Assembly (NCBI GenBank): GCA_039801465.1
Contig: JBDRUT010000005.1
Span: 33,758 to 97,757 of the forward strand
DNA length: 64,000 bases
Reading direction: 5' to 3'
Source of the DNA: JAOABV01 sp039801465
GTDB taxonomy: Bacteria; Hydrothermota; Tepidihabitantia; Tepidihabitantales; CAIPLT01
Of this stretch, positions 45,484 to 54,239 are shown in pieces (position 1 is the stretch's first letter; each line of letters begins with the position of its first letter). Under the pieces are notes generated by a model. The model made no database searches, was not told the DNA's origin, and worked only from the letters and a program-made list of their open reading frames with translations. The position numbers and the translations under genes are program-made.

Positions 45484-45915
45484 TTACAATTCTTTTTCAT
45501 AGATTAACGCATCTTCGCCATCTGGATAATATTTTCGGCGCTGATAGACTTTTTTAAACCCAAACTTTTCATAGAATTTCTGGGCAATAACATTAGAAAG
45601 TCTTACTTCTAAAAGTACCCTTTTGCAATTTTTCTGCTGTGCAATTTCAATGATTTTTGATAAAAGTTTACTTGCAATTCCTTGCTGTCGGAAATCTTTA
45701 TCGACTGCAATATTTGCCAGATGGACTTCATCGCTAATAAACCATGCGTCAACATAACCGATAACTCTATCTTTTTCTTTAGCGACAAAACATTGTGCTT
45801 CTTTTCGACATATATCGTATTCAAAAAAACTTCGTTTCCACGGTGTAGCAAACGAAGTTTGCTCAATAGTCATCACCTGATCTAAATCTTCAAGTGTCAT
45901 CGGCTCAATCCTCAT
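45484..45915 (-). CDS. rimI: Ribosomal-protein-alanine N-acetyltransferase
   Basis: A 143-residue GNAT acetyltransferase of the RimI type, which acetylates the N-terminus of ribosomal protein S18. Family motifs: MTLEDLDQVMTIEQTSFATPW at the start, the acetyl-CoA loop VDKDFRQQGIASKLL, and LEVRLSNVIAQKFYEKFGF. The length is normal. It is a single gene convergent with the OmpA gene. Other GNAT substrates are possible because RimI assignments by sequence are often loose. Confidence 0.85.
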   Translation of the reverse strand: MRIEPMTLEDLDQVMTIEQTSFATPWKRSFFEYDICRKEAQCFVAKEKDRVIGYVDAWFISDEVHLANIAVDKDFRQQGIASKLLSKIIEIAQQKNCKRVLLEVRLSNVIAQKFYEKFGFKKVYQRRKYYPDGEDALIYEKEL

Positions 45916-46062
45916 AGTGATTTTTCACAGATACAACAATTCAAGAATATGGAGTAGATTTCGTCTAATTTATTGAAAAAAGAAGAGAATTAATTTATTC
46001 TATAGGTGTCTTCAATTTATCTTGCTAATACATTATATCAAATGTGAAAAATGTTTAGTAAA

Positions 46063-46629
46063 TTACGATTTCTTTTTGATTGGAAACTGAATTTCGGTCT
46101 TAAGCGATTCAGCCGGAATTTTAGATGGGTCGTTTAAGTAAACTTCTCTTACCGGTCCGACGACCATGTAATTATTTTTTTCAAGCCAGGACATAAAATT
46201 AACATAGGTCGGACCAATTTTGTCATATGGACCAACATAAATTGTAGAAGCAACTTCGGTTGTTGGTATTTTTTTGACTTTTACCAGTTTATCTTCTTTT
46301 ACGGCTGGCGTAATCGGAACGCAGACTTCATAGCGGGTAGACTCGGGAACAACTTTGTTAGGGTCGTCATAATAAATAGCGAAAGGTAATCCAGTCACCC
46401 GCACTTTGTTTGATATTGCCCAACCCATCAATTCACCAAATGCTTTACTGACTTCTGCGTACGGTCCTTTTTTCTCAAGAGATATTACAGTCATTGAATC
46501 AACTACTTTGGTAATCGCAATAAACTCAGATTGAACCGGCGTGGTCGGCTTTTGTGGTGTTTCTTTTTTGGGACCAGCACAACTTAATATTAACAAGACT
46601 ACTAAACTAAATACTAACAATTTATTCAT
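46063..46629 (-). CDS. Lipoprotein with GyrI-like/SOUL effector-binding domain
   Basis: About 188 residues. A lipoprotein signal ends at LILSCAG, then a Pro/Thr-rich linker, then a GyrI-like (AraC effector-binding type) fold: ISLEKKGPYAEVSKAFGELMGWA, GLPFAIYYDDP, YEVCVPI, and a second half with VGPYDKIGPTYVNFMSWLEK and VREVYLNDP. Such domains bind small ligands; an exported lipidated form suggests a periplasmic sensor or binder. The start is the ATG at 46629, seven bases after AAAGGAG. The ligand is unknown. Confidence 0.8.
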   Translation of the reverse strand: MNKLLVFSLVVLLILSCAGPKKETPQKPTTPVQSEFIAITKVVDSMTVISLEKKGPYAEVSKAFGELMGWAISNKVRVTGLPFAIYYDDPNKVVPESTRYEVCVPITPAVKEDKLVKVKKIPTTEVASTIYVGPYDKIGPTYVNFMSWLEKNNYMVVGPVREVYLNDPSKIPAESLKTEIQFPIKKKS

Positions 46630-46678
46630 AAACGCTCCTTTTGCTACTCTCATTAATTTTATTTGTTAACAATTAAAA

Positions 46679-46706
46679 AGCATAATAGAAAAAAGATAAT
46701 TGTCAA
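46679..46706 (-). promoter_or_regulatory. Promoter of the GyrI-like lipoprotein gene
   Basis: TTGACA (46701-46706), 16-base spacer, TATGCT (46679-46684). Confidence 0.5.
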
Positions 46707-46847
46707 TATATAAAAATGCAATGTGCCCCAAAGAGACTATATAGTTTATGAGGTTTAATTATAATGGTTATGCGAAAAAGCCCTTAAATTAGCAAAGATA
46801 AACTTCTGAAATTTGTCTACTTTCTGTAGTTCGAAGATTAATAAAAA

Positions 46848-48926
46848 TTATGTGGGATTGAGGATATTTGTCAGATACGGGAAGGTCTTTGTTTTTAATT
46901 CATCAGGCATAATCTCATAATGAGAAAATTGTAAAGAGTGAGTGGCTCGCCCTTGGGTCAAAGACCTTAAAGAAGTCGTATAACCGAATGTCTCAGCTAA
47001 AGGCACTAGGCCGTGAATTATCTTATGACCTTTTAATGATTCAACTGAAACAATTTTACCTCTGCGGGCGTTCAAATCAGCAATAATACTGCCAAGATAG
47101 GCATCCGGTGTAACTATTTCTAAATCCATTATCGGTTCTAAAAAGGTTGGATTGGCTTTAAGAAATGCATCACGGAAAGCCATTGTTGCCGCAATTTTGA
47201 ACGATAATTCTGACGAGTCAACCTCATGATAAGAACCATCGATAATATGAACTGCAATATTAGTAATTGGATAACCAGCCAAAACTCCAGTATTAATGCT
47301 GTCATGAATACCGGCTTCAATTGCTGGAATAAACTCTTTTGGTATAACACCTTCTCTTATTTCGTTAATTATATAAACCCCACTTTCTGTAGGTTCTAAT
47401 TTTAATGTCACAACGCCATATTGACCTTTCCCTCCGGTCTGTCGGATAAATCTTCCTTCTGCGGTAGAAGGTTTTGTTACAGTTTCCCGATAAGACACTT
47501 GTGGTTTCCCAATATGACAAGATACACCAAATTCTCTTTTTAACCGTTCAAGTGTAACCTCTAAATGTAATTCTCCCATTCCTGACAGAATGGTTTCTTC
47601 AGTTTCCGGATTTACTTTGATTTTGAGAGTTGGGTCTTCAATCGTTAAGGTGTTGAGCGCTTCAGACAATTTTGCCGCATCGGCTTTGGTTTTTGGCTCA
47701 ATTGCTAAGAAGACAACTGGTTCAGGAAATTCCATTGGTTCAAAAGCAATTGGATGTAAAATATTAGAAAGAGTATATCCGGTTTTGATTTCCTTTATAC
47801 CCACAACTGCGCCAATCTCACCGGCTTGAAGTTTTTCTACTTCCTGTTTATAATTAGCGTGCATAACCAGAAGTTTTGATATCCGTACTTTTTCCATTGT
47901 GGGAACGACTAAGACCTGACTTTTTTCTTCGATTTTACCTGAATAGACTCGGATATAAGACAAATAACCGCGATGTGGGTCATTAGCAATTTTGAAGACC
48001 AATGCGGAAAAAGGTGCTTTCGGGTCTGCCGGTCTTGTTTCTTCGCTTTTTGTGTTCGGATTAATTCCTTTCATCGGTGGAATATCTAATGGCGACGGTA
48101 AAAAATCGACAATTGCATCTAAGAGTTTTTGAACGCCTTTGTTTTTCAAGGCGCTACCACATAAGACCGGGACAATTTTTAAGTCAATAGTCAATTTTCT
48201 CAAACTCTTAAGTAAATCTTCAGCAGTAATTTTATTGCCGGATAAATACTTTTCCAAAATATTTTCATCGTAGTGACTCAAAATATCTATAATCTTTTCT
48301 CGGTATTCTTTCACTAAATCTTTTTCGCTTTCCGAAATCGGAATTTCTCGGAATTCAGCACCAAGCGTTTCGTCCAGCCAGACAAATGCTTTTTCATAGA
48401 TTAGGTCAATACAACCCTGAAAATCACTTTCACTGCCAATGGGTAATTGAATTGCCACAGGAATTAATGAGAATTTCTCTTTCATCATATTCAAAACCCG
48501 AAAGAAATCAGAACCGATACGATCCAGTTTATTGATAAAGGCAATTCGAGGAACTTTGTATTTGTCGGCTTGTCGCCAGACGGTTTCTGATTGTGGCTCA
48601 ACTCCGCCAACACCACAAAATACAACAACAACACCATCTAAAACTTTTAATGACCGCTCAACTTCAATCGTAAAATCAACATGGCCAGGTGTGTCAATTA
48701 TATTAATTTGATGATTGCGCCAAAAACAAGTCGTCGCAGCAGCAGTAATGGTGATGCCGCGCTCTTTTTCCTGGTCCATCCAGTCCATAGTTGCTGAACC
48801 ATCATCAACTTCGCCCATTCGATAGATCTTGCCCGTATAAAATAAGATGCGTTCGGTTGTCGTAGTTTTGCCAGCATCAATATGTGCGGCAATCCCAATA
48901 TTTCTTATCTTAGTCAAATAGTCCAT
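46848..48926 (-). CDS. fusA: Translation elongation factor G
   Basis: EF-G drives ribosomal translocation. The 692 residues contain the P-loop AHIDAGKTTTTERIL near residue 15, DTPGHVDF, NKLDR, and the later domains with GMGELHLEV and the domain IV stretch GGKGQYGVV. It stands alone here, not in the usual rpsL-rpsG-fusA-tuf operon, so this may be a second EF-G or a displaced single copy. The promoter TTGATG-16-TATATT ends seven bases before the ATG and no Shine-Dalgarno exists, indicating a leaderless mRNA. Confidence 0.95.
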   Translation of the reverse strand: MDYLTKIRNIGIAAHIDAGKTTTTERILFYTGKIYRMGEVDDGSATMDWMDQEKERGITITAAATTCFWRNHQINIIDTPGHVDFTIEVERSLKVLDGVVVVFCGVGGVEPQSETVWRQADKYKVPRIAFINKLDRIGSDFFRVLNMMKEKFSLIPVAIQLPIGSESDFQGCIDLIYEKAFVWLDETLGAEFREIPISESEKDLVKEYREKIIDILSHYDENILEKYLSGNKITAEDLLKSLRKLTIDLKIVPVLCGSALKNKGVQKLLDAIVDFLPSPLDIPPMKGINPNTKSEETRPADPKAPFSALVFKIANDPHRGYLSYIRVYSGKIEEKSQVLVVPTMEKVRISKLLVMHANYKQEVEKLQAGEIGAVVGIKEIKTGYTLSNILHPIAFEPMEFPEPVVFLAIEPKTKADAAKLSEALNTLTIEDPTLKIKVNPETEETILSGMGELHLEVTLERLKREFGVSCHIGKPQVSYRETVTKPSTAEGRFIRQTGGKGQYGVVTLKLEPTESGVYIINEIREGVIPKEFIPAIEAGIHDSINTGVLAGYPITNIAVHIIDGSYHEVDSSELSFKIAATMAFRDAFLKANPTFLEPIMDLEIVTPDAYLGSIIADLNARRGKIVSVESLKGHKIIHGLVPLAETFGYTTSLRSLTQGRATHSLQFSHYEIMPDELKTKTFPYLTNILNPT

Positions 48927-48933
48927 ACAATAA

Positions 48934-48961
48934 AATATACCTGTTCTAATTATCTCATCAA
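48934..48961 (-). promoter_or_regulatory. Promoter of fusA, leaderless arrangement
   Basis: TTGATG (48956-48961), 16-base spacer, TATATT (48934-48939), seven bases to the ATG at 48926. Confidence 0.55.
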
Positions 48962-49059
48962 TTTAAAGTATAAAAAACTACTTTTGGTTTTAAAGAGTTG
49001 ATTATAAGTTATTATTATAATTTATGTTTTATATAAGTCAAGCAAATCCCTTTTCGCTC

Positions 49060-49087
49060 TTGATTTATGGCTAATTTTAGATAAAAT
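49060..49087 (+). promoter_or_regulatory. Promoter of gyrB
   Basis: TTGATT (49060-49065), 16-base spacer, TAAAAT (49082-49087), about 70 bases before the ATG. Confidence 0.45.
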
Positions 49088-49162
49088 ATTGTATGCTAAT
49101 TAAGTTGAGAGATGAAGTTCGTAACTTAAATTCTTATAAAAAATCAATATTTCATAAACAGT

Positions 49163-51094
49163 ATGATAACAGATAAATCAGAACAAAAACATACAATGGT
49201 CGATGCAACCAAGTACGATGCATCGCAGATTCATGTCTTAAAAGGTTTAGAGGCAGTTCGTCGTCGACCAGCAATGTATATTGGCGATGTCGGCGTCCGT
49301 GGCTTACATCATCTTATTTACGAAGTTGTTGATAACGGTATTGATGAAGCACTTGCCGGCTATTGCGATAAGATAACCGTCGTATTAAAAAAGGATGGTT
49401 CAGTTTCAGTTGAAGATAATGGTCGTGGGATTCCGGTTGATATGCATCCGACTGAAAAAAAACCCGCTTTAGAAGTTGTCTTAACCGTACTCCATAGCGG
49501 TGCAAAGTTTGAAGATAAGGTCTATCAAATCTCAGGCGGACTACACGGTGTCGGTGTCTCGGTAGTTAATGCCCTATCAGAATATTTGGAAGCCGAGGTC
49601 TATCGCGATGGCAAAATCTATTTTCAGCGATATGAGCGTGGAGAAACTAAATCAAAACTTGAAATTAAAGGCAAAACTACTAAGACCGGTACAAAGATAA
49701 CATTCAAACCCGATAAAAAGATATTTAAGAAGACTGATTTTGATTTCGATACTGTTGCTAATCGGCTAAGAGAACTGGCGTATCTTAATAAAAACTTGAA
49801 GATTGAATTGATTGATGAAATTAGTGGCAAAAAGGAGAGTTACCATTTTACCGGTGGAATTATCGATTTCGTCAGTTATTTGGATGAAGGTAGAAACAGA
49901 TTACACAAACCGATTTATATTTCCGATAAACGTAATGGTATTGAAGTTGAATTAGCGTTCCAATACAATGATAGCTTTTTAGAGAATATCTTTTCTTTTG
50001 TTAATACCATAAATACCCACGAGGGTGGAACACATTTAGCCGGATTTAAATCAGCATTAACTCGGTCAATAACTGAGTATGCGAGAAAGACCCAGGCAAT
50101 TAAAGACAATATTGAAATCACCGGTGAAGATTGTCGAGAGGGATTGACTGCGGTGCTTTCAATCAAAATACCAAATCCGCAATTTGAGGGTCAGACGAAA
50201 ACGAAATTAGGTAACAGTGAGGCTAAAGGTATTGTGGAATCGATTGTCTCAGAAAAACTCAGTGTCTATTTTGAAGAAAATCCCCGGGTCATCAATCTGA
50301 TTTTAGCCAAAGTTGTTGCTGCAGCAAAGTCTCGCGAAGCCGCCAAAAAAGCCCGGGAACTTGCACGCCGAAGGTCATTGTTAGAATCAGATACTTTACC
50401 TGGGAAACTTGCTGATTGTTCTGAAGAAGACCCAAGTAAATCTGAATTATATATTGTTGAAGGTGACTCTGCTGGTGGTTCAGCAAAACAAGGTCGGGAC
50501 CGTAGGTTTCAAGCAATCTTGCCATTGCGGGGAAAGATTCTGAATGTCGAAAAATCAGCATTAAATAAGATACTGGCTAATCCAGAAATTCGCAGTATTA
50601 TTTCAACAATCGGTGCGGGTATATCTGAAGACGATTTTGACCCAGAAAAAGCTCGGTATCATAAGATTATTATTATGACCGATGCTGATGTTGATGGTTC
50701 ACACATTCGGACTTTGCTTTTAACATTCTTCTATCGATTTATGCGACCTTTAATTGAAGCCGGCTACATCTATATTGCGCAACCTCCACTTTATCGATTC
50801 AAGTCTCAAAAACAGGAAACATATCTTTATTCCGATGAAGAGTTGGAAAGTATGATTAAGAAATCTAAAGGTGAGAAATACGAGATTCAGCGATATAAAG
50901 GATTAGGCGAAATGAACCCAGAACAACTCTGGCAAACAACAATGAACCCTGAGCAAAGAGTGCTTAAACAAGTGACCTTAGAAGATGCAGCTGAAGCCGA
51001 CCGACTCTTTTCAATTCTGATGGGCGAAGTAGTTGAACCAAGACGCCAATTCATTGAGGCTAATGCCCAATACGTTGAAAATCTCGATGTTTGA
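49163..51094 (+). CDS. gyrB: DNA gyrase subunit B
   Basis: GyrB supplies the ATPase and part of the cleavage site of gyrase. The 643 residues show the GHKL ATPase (LEAVRRRPAMYIGDVG, VDNGIDEALAGYC, GGLHGVG), the transducer, and the Toprim domain EGDSAGGSAKQGRD with MTDADVDGSHIRTLLLTFF. The end RRQFIEANAQYVENLDV is the usual gyrase terminus. No Shine-Dalgarno is seen. ParE is an alternative by homology, but the C-terminus favours GyrB. A small unknown gene and rubrerythrin follow. Confidence 0.95.
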   Translation: MITDKSEQKHTMVDATKYDASQIHVLKGLEAVRRRPAMYIGDVGVRGLHHLIYEVVDNGIDEALAGYCDKITVVLKKDGSVSVEDNGRGIPVDMHPTEKKPALEVVLTVLHSGAKFEDKVYQISGGLHGVGVSVVNALSEYLEAEVYRDGKIYFQRYERGETKSKLEIKGKTTKTGTKITFKPDKKIFKKTDFDFDTVANRLRELAYLNKNLKIELIDEISGKKESYHFTGGIIDFVSYLDEGRNRLHKPIYISDKRNGIEVELAFQYNDSFLENIFSFVNTINTHEGGTHLAGFKSALTRSITEYARKTQAIKDNIEITGEDCREGLTAVLSIKIPNPQFEGQTKTKLGNSEAKGIVESIVSEKLSVYFEENPRVINLILAKVVAAAKSREAAKKARELARRRSLLESDTLPGKLADCSEEDPSKSELYIVEGDSAGGSAKQGRDRRFQAILPLRGKILNVEKSALNKILANPEIRSIISTIGAGISEDDFDPEKARYHKIIIMTDADVDGSHIRTLLLTFFYRFMRPLIEAGYIYIAQPPLYRFKSQKQETYLYSDEELESMIKKSKGEKYEIQRYKGLGEMNPEQLWQTTMNPEQRVLKQVTLEDAAEADRLFSILMGEVVEPRRQFIEANAQYVENLDV

Positions 51095-51182
51095 TAATTG
51101 CGGAGATAATATCACACAGCCAAATTTCAAACATCAAATTTTTAGATTTTGATTTTTCTCTTCTAAATCTTAAAACCGGCTT

Positions 51183-51449
51183 GTGGATACACATCTTTTA
51201 AGAAAAGTATCAACTGAATTTAATCGCTACCGGTTCCCGGAATGTAAAGCCAAAACACTACTTAACAAAAGAGACATTCTCAAGGTAAAATTTTCCGGAA
51301 CCAAAGCGAATTTTGCTTGTTGTTTTGATGAAAACTTTCAGGACTTTAAGTATTATCTTAATGACATTGCTAATTGTTCATTTATAATTACAAATATTGT
51401 AAAAACTAAAAATAATAATTTTGTTGTAACTTATCGGAGGCAAAAATGA
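51183..51449 (+). CDS. Small protein of unknown function, coupled to rubrerythrin
   Basis: An 88-residue frame starting at GTG 51183, rich in Asn, Phe and Lys, with three cysteines (near residues 20, 40 and 61). No signal peptide or membrane helix, and no family recognised. Its TGA overlaps the rubrerythrin ATG by four bases, and the ribosome binding site of rubrerythrin lies inside it. The coupling argues that it is translated. The start is uncertain, as no good Shine-Dalgarno precedes it. Confidence 0.55.
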   Translation: MDTHLLRKVSTEFNRYRFPECKAKTLLNKRDILKVKFSGTKANFACCFDENFQDFKYYLNDIANCSFIITNIVKTKNNNFVVTYRRQK

Positions 51450-51949
51450 GAAAAATGACAGAAAAGGCATTGTCTGAAGCATTTGCCGGTGAGTCAATGG
51501 CACATATGAAATATTTAATTTTTGCGGAAATTGCAGAAAAAGAAGGCTATCCCAATGTCGCGCGACTCTTTAAGGCAATTGCGTTTGCTGAATTTGCTCA
51601 TGCAAGAAACCATGCAAGAAATTTAGGATATATTAAACAGACTGACGGTAATTTAGAGACCGGGATCCAGGGTGAAAACTTTGAAGTTGAAGAAATGTAT
51701 CCTGCATATTTAGCAACCGCAGTTTTACAGAACGAGAAAGGCGCTGAACTCGCAATCAATTACGCTTTAGCCGCAGAAAAGATTCATAGCCAACTTTACC
51801 AACAAGCAAAAGAATCAGTGCAAAAGGGTCAAGACCTAAAACTTGAAGAAATCTATATCTGTCCAATTTGTGGCTATACGCATATTGGTACTCCACCGGA
51901 AAAATGTCCAGTGTGTAATGCAACTAAGGATAAATTTAGTAAATTTTAA
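51446..51949 (+). CDS. Rubrerythrin
   Basis: A 167-residue non-haem iron protein that detoxifies hydrogen peroxide in anaerobes. The ferritin-like four-helix bundle (about 1-130) has the ExxH iron-ligand pattern in FAEFAHARNHARN and AAEKIHSQLY. The C-terminal rubredoxin-like domain binds one iron through C139-P-I-C142 and C154-P-V-C157. CGGAGG precedes the ATG at good spacing. Its presence suggests an anaerobic or microaerobic lifestyle. Confidence 0.94.
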   Translation: MRKMTEKALSEAFAGESMAHMKYLIFAEIAEKEGYPNVARLFKAIAFAEFAHARNHARNLGYIKQTDGNLETGIQGENFEVEEMYPAYLATAVLQNEKGAELAINYALAAEKIHSQLYQQAKESVQKGQDLKLEEIYICPICGYTHIGTPPEKCPVCNATKDKFSKF

Positions 51950-52015
51950 TAGGGAAAGTCAAAAAATAGTCTTTAACCTTTAGGCTAACGACTAAGGACT
52001 AAAAAAGGAGACATA

Positions 52016-52468
52016 ATGGTGAGCATTGTAATGGGAAGTAAATCAGATTTACCGATAATGGAAGAGACAGCAAACAAATTAAGAGAATTAGGTATTAATT
52101 ACGAAATAAAAATTATGTCAGCTCATCGAACGCCAGAAACTGTGCGCACATTTGCTAAGTCTTTAGAAAAAAGAAATATTGAGGTTGTTATTGCTGGTGC
52201 TGGTGGCGCCGCAGTATTACCTGGAGTCATTGCTGCTTTTACTCAGATACCAGTAATTGGAGTTCCAATAAAATCTGAATTAAATGGTCTTGACTCTTTA
52301 CTCTCAATTGCCCAAATGCCCAAAGGTGTTCCTGTGGCGACAATGGCAATAGGTGTTGCTGGAGCGGTCAATGCCGCTATCTTTGCCGCAGAAATTCTAT
52401 CGCTAAAATATCCCAAAATAAAAGCAAAATTATCAAAATTTAAGAGGAGTTTAAGTGCGCTTAAATAA
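52016..52468 (+). CDS. purE: N5-carboxyaminoimidazole ribonucleotide mutase
   Basis: PurE catalyses the carboxylation step of purine synthesis. The 150 residues contain the class signature GSKSDLPIMEET and IMSAHRTPETV near residues 6-47, and GGAAVLPGVIAAFTQIPVIGVP. AAGGAG lies before the ATG. No purK is visible nearby. The purC gene lies 0.85 kb downstream on the same strand, so the two purine genes form a loose group with a nitroreductase gene between them. Confidence 0.95.
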   Translation: MVSIVMGSKSDLPIMEETANKLRELGINYEIKIMSAHRTPETVRTFAKSLEKRNIEVVIAGAGGAAVLPGVIAAFTQIPVIGVPIKSELNGLDSLLSIAQMPKGVPVATMAIGVAGAVNAAIFAAEILSLKYPKIKAKLSKFKRSLSALK

Positions 52469-53120
52469 AAAGATTATAATTTACTTAATATTGTGTTTAA
52501 CCCTTGTCGTGGGAAATACCAAGGAGGCGAGAATGAAATTGCCAAAACCCCGGTTCTCAAGTTCAGTCAGTGTTGAAGAAGCAATGCTGAAACGACGCTC
52601 AATTCGCAATTATAAAGACGAAGCCCTAACCTTAGAAGAAGTATCCCAAATACTCTGGGCTTGCCAAGGTAAAACTGCTGACTGGGGTGGAAGAACCGTG
52701 CCTTCGGCTGGTGCAACTTATCCTTTAGAAATTTATTTAGTTGCGGCAAAAGTTAAAGGACTGGAAACAGGCGTCTATCATTATTTAAGCGAAAATCATG
52801 AGTTGGAAAAACTGAACAGTAGAGATGTGCGTAAAGAACTAACCAGTGCTGCACTAGAGCAAGAATATATCAATAATGCTCCAATAACTATTGTGATTGC
52901 TGCTAAATACGAACGAACGACAAAACGATATGGCGAGCGTGGTATTCGTTATGTTGATAATGAAATTGGTCATTGTGGTCAAAATGTCCATCTACAATGC
53001 GAAGCACTCGGATTGGGAACAGTGGTAATTGGTGCTTTTCGGGATGAGCAAGTGAAAAAAATCTTGGGCATCAAAGAAGAGCCCCGGTATATTATGCCAA
53101 TTGGTAAAAAGGTCAGATAG
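52455..53120 (+). CDS. SagB-type nitroreductase family protein
   Basis: A 221-residue FMN-dependent oxidoreductase of the nitroreductase fold, SagB/ThcOx branch. Motifs: the FMN-contacting MLKRRSIRNYKDEALTLEEV near residue 44, QILWACQGKT, SAGATYPLEIYLV, and IGHCGQNVHLQCEALGLGTV. A hydrophobic N-terminus (about 4-20) suggests export or membrane anchoring, uncommon in this family. GTG start with AGAGGAG upstream; it overlaps purE by 14 bases. No azoline-peptide cyclase genes occur nearby, so a general redox role is more likely. Confidence 0.85.
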   Translation: MRLNKKIIIYLILCLTLVVGNTKEARMKLPKPRFSSSVSVEEAMLKRRSIRNYKDEALTLEEVSQILWACQGKTADWGGRTVPSAGATYPLEIYLVAAKVKGLETGVYHYLSENHELEKLNSRDVRKELTSAALEQEYINNAPITIVIAAKYERTTKRYGERGIRYVDNEIGHCGQNVHLQCEALGLGTVVIGAFRDEQVKKILGIKEEPRYIMPIGKKVR

Positions 53121-53193
53121 ACTGTCACCCTGACCATTAACATCATGAAGGTGAAAGGTCTTCTGCCGTATCGGGCGAAAGGTCTCAATTGTC

Positions 53194-53279
53194 TGTCATT
53201 CTGAGCGGATGCAAAGAATCTCAAGGCGAACACTCTTTAGCATTTGATATTCCTCATCGCTTCACTCCTCAGAATGACA
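53194..53279. repeat. MITE-like palindromic repeat
   Basis: An 86-base element bounded by perfect 12-bp inverted ends TGTCATTCTGAG and CTCAGAATGACA. The arm sequence is a type I recognise as widespread between genes in many environmental bacteria. A degraded relative may start at 53123. Confidence 0.8.
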
Positions 53280-53318
53280 CTTCAGATTATCTCATCCCGT
53301 ATTTGAGATTCTACTGAG

Positions 53319-54200
53319 ATGATACCGACAGTTATCAATACTAACTTTTCTGAACTTAAATTATACAAAAAAGGAAAAGTGCGTGATGTCTACGATTTAA
53401 GCGATAAATTACTTATCATCGCTACAGACCGCATTTCAGCATTTGATGTTGTCTTGAATGACGGTATCCCTAATAAAGGGATTGTCTTAAATGAACTATC
53501 CTGCTTCTGGTTTAATTTTACTAAAGACATTATTAAAAATCACTTAATAACAAATGATGTTAGCTCATATCCAACTGAACTTAATAAATATGCTGAAATT
53601 TTAAGAAGTCGCTCAATGCTCGTAAAAAAGACAAAACCTTTGCCTGTTGAATGTATTGTGCGTGGCTATATTTCTGGCTCTGCCTGGAAAGAATATCTTA
53701 AAGATGGTTCAGTTAGTGGTACAAGATTACCCAAAGGACTTAAAGAATCAGAAAAATTACCTGAACCAATTTTTACTCCTTCAACCAAAGCGGAAACTGG
53801 ACATGATGAAAATATTTCAGAACAACAAATGATAGATATTGTTGGCAAAGAGACAACCAATATAATTAAAGAAGCATGTCTAAAAATTTATCAAAAAGCA
53901 TCACAATATGCAGAGTCCAGAGGAATTATCATTGCCGATACGAAAATGGAATTTGGGTTATTTGATGATAAAATTATTTTAATAGACGAGTTATTGACTC
54001 CAGACTCGTCGCGATTTTGGGATATGGCCGAATATCAACCAGGAAGAAGTCAAAATAGTTTTGATAAGCAGTATATTCGGGATTATTTAGAAAGCATTAA
54101 TTGGGATAAAAATCCGCCGGCGCCAAGATTACCCGCAGAAGTAATTGCCAAAACCGCAGAGAAATATCAAATTGCTTATAAAAAGATTTTAGGCAAGTAA
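53319..54200 (+). CDS. purC: SAICAR synthetase
   Basis: PurC ligates aspartate to CAIR in purine synthesis. The 293 residues carry GKVRDVYDLSDKLLIIATDRISAFDV at the start (longer than shown by the core GKVRD...DRISAFD), VRGYISGSAWKEY, KAETGHDENIS and the metal/ATP-binding IADTKMEFG...LIDELLTPDSSRFW. The length fits the eukaryote-like single-domain class of about 290-310 residues. No clear Shine-Dalgarno precedes the ATG, and the spacer contains the palindromic repeat. Confidence 0.95.
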   Translation: MIPTVINTNFSELKLYKKGKVRDVYDLSDKLLIIATDRISAFDVVLNDGIPNKGIVLNELSCFWFNFTKDIIKNHLITNDVSSYPTELNKYAEILRSRSMLVKKTKPLPVECIVRGYISGSAWKEYLKDGSVSGTRLPKGLKESEKLPEPIFTPSTKAETGHDENISEQQMIDIVGKETTNIIKEACLKIYQKASQYAESRGIIIADTKMEFGLFDDKIILIDELLTPDSSRFWDMAEYQPGRSQNSFDKQYIRDYLESINWDKNPPAPRLPAEVIAKTAEKYQIAYKKILGK

Positions 54201-54239
54201 TAAAAACATTCGAAATGAATTTTTCAACGGTCTATAATT

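Noticed and set aside
46848..48926. EF-G-like tetracycline or fusidic-acid resistance protein
   Set aside because: Domain IV and GTPase motifs are those of ordinary EF-G; nothing marks a ribosomal protection protein.
51915..52010. Possible tail copy after rubrerythrin (ACTAAGGATAAA and ACTAAGGACTAAA)
   Set aside because: The match is short and low-complexity; no aligned codons beyond it.
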